Assembly: GCA_012719445.1 (NCBI GenBank)
Contig: JAAYAH010000037.1
Coordinates: 1 to 64,000, forward strand
Length of the DNA stretch: 64,000 bases
Direction: 5' to 3'
From: Actinomycetales bacterium
Lineage (GTDB): Bacteria > Actinomycetota > Actinomycetes > Actinomycetales > Kineosporiaceae
Shown piece by piece: positions 17,711 through 25,273 of the stretch. Both the position numbers and the translations under genes were made by a program. The notes below the pieces were generated by a model. It saw nothing but the letters and a program-made list of their open reading frames with translations, searched no databases and was not told where the DNA came from. Numbering within the stretch: the first letter of the stretch is position 1; the number at the start of each line of letters is the position of its first letter.

Positions 17711-17772
17711 TCGAGTTCCGGTCGACGGCGCCGTCCGGCTGATCCACCGGGTCGGTCCCGGCACCGACCCAC

Positions 17773-17815
17773 ATCGGTGAGGGGCCCCGCGCGACGCGCG
17801 GGGCCCCTCACCGAT
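17773..17815. terminator. Bidirectional terminator hairpin, 20-bp stem
   Basis: A perfect 20-base stem (17773-17792 with 17796-17815) around the loop gac. It lies between the convergent mannanase and msrA genes and can serve both strands. Confidence 0.9.
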
Positions 17816-17879
17816 GCTCGGGTCGTCCGCTCCGGCGGCTCGTTCGCTCCGGCGGAGCGTTCGCGGCAGCTCGTCGTCC

Positions 17880-18509
17880 TCAGGCGTCGGTCACCCGGGC
17901 GCTGGTGCCGACGGGACAGCTGACACCGGTCCCGTGGTCGGGGCAGTACCCCTGCGGCACCGTGTACAGGTACTGCTGGTGGTACTCCTCGGCGTAGTGG
18001 AACGGGCCTGCCTCGGTCGCGGGTCTCCCCTCGGTGGTGATCGGGCCGAGGCCGGCGGCGAGGAGCGCGCTCCGGTAGGCCTCGCGGGTCTCCTCGTAGG
18101 CGAGGGACTGCTCCCGGGTGGTCCAGTGCACGACCGAGCGGTACTGCGTGCCGACGTCGTTGCCCTGCCGGTTGCCCTGGGTGGGGTCGTGGGACTCCCA
18201 GAACACCCGCAGCAGCTCCCGCTCCGGCAGTCGCTCGGGGTCGTAGCCGACGAGCACGGTCTCGGCATGGCCGGTCAGCCCGGTGCACACCTCCTCGTAC
18301 GTGGGATCGACCGTGGTCCCGCCCTGGTAGCCGACGGCCGTCGCCACCACGCCGGGAAGCTGCCAGAACGTCTTCTCCGCGCCCCAGAAGCAGCCCATCC
18401 CCAGATAGATCACCGAGGTGCCGTCGGGCCACGGGCCGCGCAGCGGCGAGCCGAGGACAGGGTGGATCGCGGGTGTCCCACGGGGGATCCGGCTCGATCG
18501 GAACGACAT
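17880..18509 (-). CDS. msrA: Peptide-methionine (S)-S-oxide reductase MsrA
   Basis: A 209-residue cytosolic repair enzyme that reduces S-methionine sulfoxide in proteins. The catalytic motif [13 protein letters not shown] lies near residue 40, followed by [26 protein letters not shown] and [23 protein letters not shown], all hallmarks of the family. Further cysteines near the C-terminus (GYCPDHG, SCPVG) could act in resolving the disulfide. Start: ATG with GGAAGGAG eight bases upstream, which discards 30 further open codons. The gene is single and convergent with the mannanase gene. Confidence 0.95.
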   Translation of the reverse strand: MSFRSSRIPRGTPAIHPVLGSPLRGPWPDGTSVIYLGMGCFWGAEKTFWQLPGVVATAVGYQGGTTVDPTYEEVCTGLTGHAETVLVGYDPERLPERELLRVFWESHDPTQGNRQGNDVGTQYRSVVHWTTREQSLAYEETREAYRSALLAAGLGPITTEGRPATEAGPFHYAEEYHQQYLYTVPQGYCPDHGTGVSCPVGTSARVTDA

Positions 18510-18773
18510 GCTGGCTCCTTCCGGGACGGCGGTCCGGGGATCGCGCGGGTGGATGCCGATCACGGCTGGGCGCCGATCACGGGTCCGGGTGCCGATCACG
18601 AGGACGGGTGCCGATCACGGGTCCGGGGTCTGTGCCGGTCGTCGGACACAACGCTGCTGAGGGCAGCCTTACTCCCGGTGCGCCCGACTCGTCCCGCCCG
18701 GCCCGCGTCCACTGGGATGACGGGACCTCGGCGTGAGGGTGGCCCGGCGGGGTGACGCGTAGCGTGTCGGGCC

Positions 18774-20114
18774 GTGGACGAGCACACTCCCCCCGCCCCG
18801 GACCCTTCGGTACGCCGGGATCCCGAGCCCTCGCCGGGGCCGTCCCGTCGACGTGGGCGGCACGCCGGGTCGGGCACCCGGAGCACGGGCTGGGACGGTC
18901 GCGGCTTCGCCACCAGGGCGATCCACGTCGGCTCCGAGCCGGACCCGGCGACCGGCGCGGTGGTCACCCCCGTGTACCAGGTGAGCACCTTCAAGCAGGA
19001 CGGCGTGGGCGAGCCCCGCCGGGGTCTCGGCACCGGGTACGAGTACTCCAGGACCGCCAACCCCACCCGGACCGCGCTCGAGGACTGCCTCGCCGCGCTG
19101 GAGTCCCCCCGGGCCGGAGGGATCGGTTCCGTCGGGGCAAGGGCCTTCGCGTTCGCCTCCGGACTGGCGGCCGAGGACTGTCTGCTGCGGGCGTCGCTGG
19201 CGCCGGGGGACCACGTCGTGCTGCCGGAGGACGTCTACGGCGGCACGCACCGGCTGGTCAGCAGGGTCTGCGCGAGCTGGGGCGTCGCCCACTCGGCGGT
19301 GGCGGCCGAGTGCGACGCCGTGCGTGAGGCGGTCGTCGCCGGGCTCACCCGCCTCGTCTGGGTGGAGACGCCGTCCAACCCGCTGCTCTCGGTCGCCGAC
19401 ATCGTCGCCCTCGCCGAGGTCGCCCACGAGGCGGGCGCGCTGCTCGTCGTCGACAACACCTTCGCGACCCCCTACCTCCAGCGGCCGCTCGCCCTCGGCG
19501 CCGACGTCGTCGTGCACTCGACGACGAAGTACTGCGGTGGGCACTCCGACGTCGTCGGTGGGGCGGTCGTGGTCAAGGACGGGGTCGGTGTGCCATGGCT
19601 CGACGGCGTCGCCGGATGCTCGGCCGACCTGACGGAGCGGGTGGGTTTCGTGCAGAACGCCGCAGGGGCGGTCGCAGGCCCGCTCGACGCCTGGCTGGTG
19701 TCTCGCGGACTCAAGACGCTCGAGGTCCGGATGGAGCGGCACTGCGACAACGCCGAGCGGATCGCGGAGTTCCTGGCCGAGCATCCCCGGGTCGTCCAGG
19801 TGTACTACCCGGGGATGCCGGACCATCCGGGGCACGAGGTGGCGACGCGGCAGATGCGGCGGTTCGGCGGCATGGTCAGCTTCCGGGTCGAGGGGGGAGA
19901 GGAGGTCGCGCTCGCGGTGTGCAAGGCCACGGAGATCTTCGCCCTCGGTGAGTCCCTGGGCGGGGTGGAGTCCCTCATCGAGCATCCCGGCCGGATGACC
20001 CACGCCTCGGTGGCCGGTTCGCCCCTCGCGGTTCCCGACGATCTCATCCGGCTCTCCGTCGGCATCGAGGACGTGGAGGACCTGCTCGCCGATCTGGACC
20101 GTGCCCTGTCCTGA
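18774..20114 (+). CDS. metB: Cystathionine gamma-synthase (PLP-dependent)
   Basis: A 446-residue PLP enzyme of the Cys/Met metabolism family. After a proline-rich, probably disordered N-terminus of 40 residues come FATRAIHVGSEPDPATGAVVTPVYQVSTF, the ring-stacking YEYSRTANPTR, and the PLP lysine in VVHSTTKYCGGHSDVVGG. ESLIEHPGRMTHAS is typical of bacterial cystathionine gamma-synthases; a gamma-lyase cannot be fully excluded. It would join O-succinyl- or O-acetyl-homoserine with cysteine in methionine synthesis. The GTG start is eight bases after TAGCGT and has no Shine-Dalgarno, so it is likely leaderless. Confidence 0.9.
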   Translation: MDEHTPPAPDPSVRRDPEPSPGPSRRRGRHAGSGTRSTGWDGRGFATRAIHVGSEPDPATGAVVTPVYQVSTFKQDGVGEPRRGLGTGYEYSRTANPTRTALEDCLAALESPRAGGIGSVGARAFAFASGLAAEDCLLRASLAPGDHVVLPEDVYGGTHRLVSRVCASWGVAHSAVAAECDAVREAVVAGLTRLVWVETPSNPLLSVADIVALAEVAHEAGALLVVDNTFATPYLQRPLALGADVVVHSTTKYCGGHSDVVGGAVVVKDGVGVPWLDGVAGCSADLTERVGFVQNAAGAVAGPLDAWLVSRGLKTLEVRMERHCDNAERIAEFLAEHPRVVQVYYPGMPDHPGHEVATRQMRRFGGMVSFRVEGGEEVALAVCKATEIFALGESLGGVESLIEHPGRMTHASVAGSPLAVPDDLIRLSVGIEDVEDLLADLDRALS

Positions 20115-20133
20115 CCCTGCCGCTGCTTCCCCT

Positions 20134-20196
20134 CGCCGACCGGTGGCTAAGTGGGCTCAAATCCATGAAATGAGCCCGTTTCGCCACCGGTCGGCG
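20134..20196. terminator. Composite nested hairpin between convergent genes
   Basis: An outer stem of 14 bases (20134-20147 with 20183-20196) encloses an inner stem of 7 bases (gggctca at 20153-20159, tgagccc at 20171-20177). The inner loop is AT-rich. It lies between metB and the esterase gene and likely ends both transcripts. Confidence 0.7.
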
Positions 20197-20241
20197 GTGC
20201 GCAGAGGGTGCGGACGGCGCGCCGTGCGCGGGTGGGGTGGG

Positions 20242-21621
20242 TCAGGTGGCGGTGCAGGTGACGGTGGTTCCGGCTCCGGTGCCGTTGCCGACGAAGCCGA
20301 AGTTGGTGGTCTGTCCGGCGCCGAGGCGGCCGTTGTAGGCGGCGTTGGTGACGGTGACGGTTCCGCTGGTGCCGGAGTTGGCGCCGTTCCACAGGTTTCC
20401 GATGGAGGCGCCGCTGGGCAGGGTCATGGTGACCCGCCAGCCGTTGATCGCGGAGCTGCCCGCGGTGACGTTGACGTTGGCCACGAACCCGCCCGGCCAC
20501 TGACTCTGCACCGAGTAGGCCGCGGTGCACCCGCCAGACCCCTGCGACGTGGTCGTCGTGGTGGTCGGCGGAGTCGTCCGGGTCGTGGTGGTCGTGGTGG
20601 GGGTCGTCGGCCGCGTGGTCGTCGTGGTGGTGGTCGGTGTGGTCCGTGTCGTGGTGGTCGTCGTGGTGGTCGTGGTCCGCGTGGTGGTGGTGTCCAGACC
20701 GAAAAAGGCGAGAGTGTAGGCGGCCATCCCGCTGGACAGGATGTTGTGCGGGCCGCCGGAGATGCTGATCCCCTCGACCGGGGCCTGGGTGCCGTTACTG
20801 CCGTACCGGGTGCGGGTCCACGACGCCTGGGGGGAGTCGGTGGAGGCTGGCGTCTGGCTCACGCCGTTGAGGTTCGTCCACTGCTTGATCTCTTCGGCGA
20901 AGTTCGGGTAGCGGAGCGTGTCGTCCGCGGTGCCGTGCCAGAGCTGCATCCTCGGGTAACGACCGGTGTAACCCGGGTAGGCGGCGCGGGCCAGGTCACC
21001 CCACTGCTGGGCGGTCTTGGTGGTCTGGCCGTTCGCGCACTCGCTGTTCCAGGTGGACCCACCCGTGGTGGCGAAGCAGCCGAACGGAACCCCGGCGAAG
21101 GCCGCGCCTGCGGTGAAGACATCGGGGTAGTCCCCGAGCAGGACGTTCGTCATCATCGCGCCGGAGGACGCTCCCATGGCGAACACCCGAGTCGGATCGG
21201 CGTTGTACCGCTGCTTGACGTAGCTGACCATGGATGCGATCCCGACCGGGTCGCTCCCGCCGTTCCGGGTCAGCGCCTGTGAGCTGTAGACGTCGAAGCA
21301 CTGACCGCTCCGGGTCGCCTCCGGGAAGACCACGATGTAGCCGTACCGGTCGGCCGCGGTGACGAACTCCCTGGCCATCCCCGAGTACATGGCCTGCGCG
21401 GTGCCGGTGCAGTAGTGGATCGACACGAGGATCCCCGGCCGGGCAGCGACCGTGTCGGGGACGTACACGTACATCCGGAGGTTGCTCGGGTTGGTGCCGA
21501 AGTTCGTCACCTGCTGGAGCGAGGCGGCCGACGCCGGTCCGGCCAGCCACACGCCGGTGGCGGCCAGGGCTGCCACCGTGCACCCGGCGATCCTGCCCAG
21601 GGCGCTCGTCCACGTTCTCAT
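20242..21621 (-). CDS. Secreted PHB-depolymerase-type (CE1-like) esterase with CBM2
   Basis: An exported esterase of 459 residues, probably an acetylxylan or feruloyl esterase. Signal peptide to about residue 33 (cut after ASA), then an alpha/beta-hydrolase domain of the PHB-depolymerase family: MYVYVPDTVAARPGILVSIHYCTG, the nucleophile in FAMGASSGAMMTNVLL (G-x-S-x-G), FAGVPFGCFATTG, and LWHGTADDTL with the likely acid Asp. A long Thr/Arg/Pro linker (about 315-360) leads to a CBM2 nearly identical to that of the mannanase. Start: ATG with GAGGAGA upstream. The mannan- and xylan-active enzymes with matching CBM2 suggest joint action on plant wall. Confidence 0.88.
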   Translation of the reverse strand: MRTWTSALGRIAGCTVAALAATGVWLAGPASAASLQQVTNFGTNPSNLRMYVYVPDTVAARPGILVSIHYCTGTAQAMYSGMAREFVTAADRYGYIVVFPEATRSGQCFDVYSSQALTRNGGSDPVGIASMVSYVKQRYNADPTRVFAMGASSGAMMTNVLLGDYPDVFTAGAAFAGVPFGCFATTGGSTWNSECANGQTTKTAQQWGDLARAAYPGYTGRYPRMQLWHGTADDTLRYPNFAEEIKQWTNLNGVSQTPASTDSPQASWTRTRYGSNGTQAPVEGISISGGPHNILSSGMAAYTLAFFGLDTTTTRTTTTTTTTTTRTTPTTTTTTTRPTTPTTTTTTRTTPPTTTTTTSQGSGGCTAAYSVQSQWPGGFVANVNVTAGSSAINGWRVTMTLPSGASIGNLWNGANSGTSGTVTVTNAAYNGRLGAGQTTNFGFVGNGTGAGTTVTCTAT

Positions 21622-22257
21622 CGATTCTCCTCGTCGTTCGATGGCCGCTCGTCCGGGACGTCTGCCGCATCCTCGACGTGCCGTGCGTGTGGGCAGGGCG
21701 CGCTCGTGATCGCGAGAGGCCGGAGGGAGGGCTGGGGAAGATGGTGGCGCGGAACGAGCGGGGCGAGCTCGTTCCGCGCCACCCAGGTGGAGCCGACTCG
21801 TCGTCGGCGGGTCGCCGCAGGTCTCACCCGCGACGCTCGGCCGGTTGTCCTCGGCCGGGTAGACGTCGGCTCCCACGACGTCCGGCGTCCCTGTACCGGT
21901 GGGGCGGCGTACGGGACGTCAGGCTGTTGCCCGCTCGGAGCGTAGGCTTGTTCCGGAAGTTTCGTCAAGATACGAAGGCATTCGTTTCAGGGGGATTCGA
22001 CACAGAGATCGGCAGAGTCCCTGGACAACACGGGTCTGTCGATCTCCTCTCCTCCCGGTGGCGTGGCTCTCGCGCGAGAGGAGAGCCTGATCGGCTCTCG
22101 CCGAGAGGGGTGTGATCGAAATATCCTGGAAGCCCTTTCGGTGCCTTTTCCGTGGCCGGGGCAGATCCCCGCGGCGTGATCGCGACGTCCCGTGGTTCCG
22201 AGGGGCCGTCCACGACGAGCAGCCGTCCGATCACCCGAAGCGCCCTACACTGCTCCG
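21622..22257. other. Divergent intergenic region between esterase and LacI genes
   Basis: 636 bases holding both promoters. It contains the strong hairpin at 21743-21783, an AT-rich stretch (21940-22020) with an inverted pair ttcgt/acgaa, and further right GAAAGCC/CTTTCG-type halves near 22118-22146. I see no credible gene. A -10 TACACT lies at 22246-22251, six bases before the LacI start. Confidence 0.5.
21743..21783. other. 16-bp stem hairpin upstream of the esterase gene
   Basis: ggtggcgcggaacgag (21743-21758) and ctcgttccgcgccacc (21768-21783) pair perfectly over a 9-base loop. It lies upstream of both flanking divergent genes, where a terminator is not expected. It may be a structured leader of the esterase mRNA or the end of a small unannotated transcript. 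Confidence 0.5.
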
Positions 22258-23490
22258 GTGCCCGCGCCGCCCGGACCTGACACCGCTCCCGACCCAGGTC
22301 CGGACCCAGGGCCGGGCCCAGGTCCGGACCCAGGATCGAGCCCAGGTCCCGATGCCGGTCCGGGTCCAGTTCGCGCCGCTGCTTCCGCCCCAGCCCCCGA
22401 CCCAGAACCCGACGCCGGCCCGGACGCCGGTCCCGGGTCCGGCTCCGATCGCGGCTCCGACCGGGGCATGACCAGGAACCGGCCGCGCCGTCCGCTCACC
22501 ATGGCCGAACTGGCCGGGGAGGCGGGAGTGTCCGTGCCCACGGTCTCCCGCGTCCTCAACGGGCGGTCCGAGGTGTCCGAGGAGACCCGGCGCAAGGTGA
22601 TGGCGGTGATCGCCGAGCACGGGCCTCCGCGACTGTCCAGGCCGGGGAGGGCGGTGCCGCGCACCGAGGCCATCGAACTGCTCTTCCACGAACTGGAGAG
22701 CACCTGGGCGATCCAGATTCTCTGGGGGGTGCAGAGGGCCGCGGCGGAGAGCGGGTGCGCGGTCATGGTCTCCGGGCTCGGCGGGCGGTTCTTCCCACCG
22801 GACACCTGGGTCGAGGAGGTCGTCGCCCGCCGGTCCACCGCGGTGATCGCCGCCCTCTCCGGGTTCACCGCCGCCCAGCACCAGCGGCTCCTTGCCGGCG
22901 GCGTCCCGGTGGTGGTGCTCGACCCGCCCAGGGCTCCGCTGCCGAACACCCCGTGGGTCAGTGCGACCAACGGGGCGGGCGCGGCCTCCGCCACCCGTCA
23001 CCTGCTCGAGTTGGGTCACCGCCGGATCGCCCTGGTGGCCGGGCCGGAGGAGATCCCCTGTGCCTTCGACCGGCTCCAGGGGTATCACGCCGCGATGGCG
23101 GACGCCGGGGCCTCGGTGACGGGTCTCGTCCGGTCGGTCAGCATGAACTCGGACGAGGGACTGGTCGCGGCCAGGGAACTGCTGCGGGTCCGGCCGACGG
23201 CGATCGTCGCGACGAACGACCTGCAGGCCATGGGGGTCTACGAGGCTGTTCGGGAGGCCGGGCTGCGGATCCCCGACGACGTCAGCGTGGTGGGGTTCGA
23301 CGACCTGTCCGTCGCGGCGTGGATGTCTCCCGGGCTGACCACCGTCCACCAGCCGTTGCACGATCTCGCCGTCACCGCGACGGACCTCGTGCTCTGCCTC
23401 GCCTGGGGAACGCCCGTCCCGACGCTGCGACTGGAGCTACCGACCCACCTGGTGGTCAGGGGAAGCACCGCGCCTCCCACGCCGGGCTGA
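22258..23490 (+). CDS. LacI-family transcriptional repressor with Pro/Asp/Gly-rich N-terminal extension
   Basis: A sugar-responsive repressor of about 410 residues. The helix-turn-helix reads LTMAELAGEAGVSVPTVSRVLNGRSEVSEETRRKV, followed by a hinge and a periplasmic-binding-protein-like effector domain (AIELLFHELESTWAIQILWGVQ; ATNGAGAASATRHLLELGHRRIALVAG; IVATNDLQAMGVYEAVREAGLRIPDDVSVVGFDD). The opening resembles XylR/CebR-like actinobacterial repressors of plant-sugar genes. Before the helix-turn-helix lie about 70 residues of Pro-Asp-Gly repeats, unusual for the family. Start: GTG at 22258, six bases after -10 TACACT (leaderless); the ATG at 22468 would remove the repeats but lacks a ribosome site. 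It may bind the GAAnCGCTTC operators, an inference from family only. Confidence 0.85.
   Translation: MPAPPGPDTAPDPGPDPGPGPGPDPGSSPGPDAGPGPVRAAASAPAPDPEPDAGPDAGPGSGSDRGSDRGMTRNRPRRPLTMAELAGEAGVSVPTVSRVLNGRSEVSEETRRKVMAVIAEHGPPRLSRPGRAVPRTEAIELLFHELESTWAIQILWGVQRAAAESGCAVMVSGLGGRFFPPDTWVEEVVARRSTAVIAALSGFTAAQHQRLLAGGVPVVVLDPPRAPLPNTPWVSATNGAGAASATRHLLELGHRRIALVAGPEEIPCAFDRLQGYHAAMADAGASVTGLVRSVSMNSDEGLVAARELLRVRPTAIVATNDLQAMGVYEAVREAGLRIPDDVSVVGFDDLSVAAWMSPGLTTVHQPLHDLAVTATDLVLCLAWGTPVPTLRLELPTHLVVRGSTAPPTPG
22280..22460 (+). repeat. Low-complexity repeats encoding Pro-Asp-Gly tract
   Basis: Imperfect 6- to 12-base units of the type ggtccggaccca recur about 14 times inside the start of the LacI gene. 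They encode alternating PDPG/PGPD residues. Slippage could change the tract length between strains. Confidence 0.6.
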
Positions 23491-23492
23491 GG

Positions 23493-24872
23493 TCAGCGGA
23501 GCAGGGGCACCGTGCCGCCCCCGCGGAGGGAGCCGACCGTCGCCCGGAACACCGTGCCGGTCCCGACCAGGGTCACCGCGCCCGCTGCGTCCCCGACGAA
23601 GCAGGAGTTCCCCGGGGTGAGGGTGACGGCCGGGCCGCCGTCGACGGTGACGGCGACCGAACCCGAGACGCACAGCAGGACCCGCGGACCGGGAACCGGT
23701 TCGGCGTCCACGACCTCCCCATCGGTGATCGACGATCGGGCGAGCCGGAACTCCTCGGCGGGGGCCGCCCAGTCCAGCCAGGCCGGGGAGCCGGGGACGG
23801 GGGCAGCGGGCAGATGCTCGGGGCGGGTCCGGCCGTCGACGACCCGGAGCAGTTCGTCGACGGCGATCTCCTTCGGGGTGAGGCCGGCACGCAGCACGTT
23901 GTCCGAGCTGCCCATGATCTCGACGCCCAGCCCGTGCAGGTAGGCGTGCGGGGCGCCGGCGGGGATGAACAGCGCCTCGCCGGGGGCCAGCCGGACGAGG
24001 TCGAGCAGCAGGGGTGCGGCGACGAGCGGGTCGTGGGGGTGGTGCTCGGTGAGCCGCACCACCCAACGCAGGGCGTCGGCGGTGTCGGTCCGCCCGGTGT
24101 CCCCGTCCCGATCGGGGCCGGTATCGCTGGTGGTGCCGAGCAGCCGTTCGGCCTCGGCGGCGACCTCGTGGGAGAAGGCGGCCCTGTCGTCGTCCGGCCA
24201 GGTGACGAGGACGGCGAAGGCCGCCTCCAGTCGGGCCGCGTCGGGGCTGTGGCCGGGGCCGGGGTCGGAACCGGAGTCAAGGCCGGAGCCGGGGCCGGGG
24301 CGGTCGAGGGCATCGGCGAGCCGGGCGAGCCGGGGAGAGCGGAACAGGCCGAGCAGACGGGCCGCGTCGTCGACGCTCCGGAACCCGCTCAGGGCGTCGA
24401 CGGGCCGCAGGGCGTACAGCATCTCCGGCTTGGGCCACGGGTCGACGTACCGGTGGGTGTCGCGGGCGCCGTCGGGTGCGGCGAAGCAGGACGCCGCGCG
24501 CTCGGCGCTCGGGTGCACCTGTACCGAGAGCGGTCGTGCGATGGCGAGGATCTTCAACAGGAACGGCAGCCGTGGCCCGAACCGTTCGACGAGGGCAGGG
24601 CCGAGGGTCCGCAACGGATCCGCCTCGACGAGGTCGCGCAGGCTGATCTCGGCGCCGTCCCGGCCGAGCAGGGCGGACGGCGCCGACGGGTGGGCACCCA
24701 TCCACAGCTCCGCCTCCGGACCGCCGGAGGGCACCCGGTTCTGCAGTTCGGCGAGGGCCGTGGCGGATCCCCAGGCGTAGTCGCGGATCGGGTTGCGCAT
24801 GGGCGCGGGCCAGGCGAGGCCGCCGAGGGTGGTGTCACCGAGGGTGGTGTCGCCGGAGAGAGGTGTCGTCAC
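23493..24872 (-). CDS. manA: Mannose-6-phosphate isomerase, class I
   Basis: A 459-residue zinc enzyme converting mannose 6-phosphate and fructose 6-phosphate. Type I marks: NPIRDYAWGSATALAELQ at the start, AELWMGAHPSAPSAL with the QxEH-like metal region, FLLKILAIARPLSVQVHPS, KPEMLYALRPVDALSGFR and the GEALFIPAGAPHAYLHGLGVEIMGSSDNVLRAGLTPK motif. Start: GTG at 24872; an ATG at 24800 next to the conserved NPIRDYAWGS would give a shorter protein, and neither has a clear ribosome site. It converges with the LacI gene, with two bases between stops. It would channel mannose, including that from the mannanase, into glycolysis or GDP-mannose. Confidence 0.92.
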   Translation of the reverse strand: MTTPLSGDTTLGDTTLGGLAWPAPMRNPIRDYAWGSATALAELQNRVPSGGPEAELWMGAHPSAPSALLGRDGAEISLRDLVEADPLRTLGPALVERFGPRLPFLLKILAIARPLSVQVHPSAERAASCFAAPDGARDTHRYVDPWPKPEMLYALRPVDALSGFRSVDDAARLLGLFRSPRLARLADALDRPGPGSGLDSGSDPGPGHSPDAARLEAAFAVLVTWPDDDRAAFSHEVAAEAERLLGTTSDTGPDRDGDTGRTDTADALRWVVRLTEHHPHDPLVAAPLLLDLVRLAPGEALFIPAGAPHAYLHGLGVEIMGSSDNVLRAGLTPKEIAVDELLRVVDGRTRPEHLPAAPVPGSPAWLDWAAPAEEFRLARSSITDGEVVDAEPVPGPRVLLCVSGSVAVTVDGGPAVTLTPGNSCFVGDAAGAVTLVGTGTVFRATVGSLRGGGTVPLLR

Positions 24873-25273
24873 GGTGCGTGCCGTCCTGCGTCCGTTGATG
24901 CCCCGCGGCGGTGTGGTCCGCGGAGATGCCCGATGCCCGTCAGACGCGCGCACCGGACACGCCTGGAAGCTCCGCATGCGGGTCAACGATGAGAACAGTA
25001 CCGGCAGCGTGGTCAGCGCCGTCCGAGGAAGGGCGGCCAGAGCGTGCGCATGAGGCCGAGCGCACCACAGGGGAATCCGCCCGCGAGCCTCCGACCGGCG
25101 TGGTTCCTCACCCGGTGAACCGGGTCGACGGGTTCGCCCCGTGAACCGGGCCGAGGCGTTCATCCTCTGAACCGGGCCGACGCGTTCATCCGGACGAGCA
25201 GTGGTCGTGTGCCGGTTCCGGGCAGGTCAGGCCGGGGTCGTGTTCCGGGCAGGTCGGATCGTGGCCGTACCGG
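24873..25273. other. Intergenic region with tandem repeats
   Basis: 401 bases between manA and the S51-CysRS fusion gene on the same strand. The right part holds the 26-bp triplicate repeat and, at about 25209-25257, two copies of gttccgggcaggtc. No gene seen. Confidence 0.5.
25115..25192. repeat. Three tandem copies of a 26-bp unit
   Basis: Units at 25115-25140, 25141-25166 and 25167-25192 share the core tgaaccgggycga-gcgttc. They lie just downstream of the S51-CysRS fusion gene, which reads leftward, and before the manA promoter. Confidence 0.8.
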
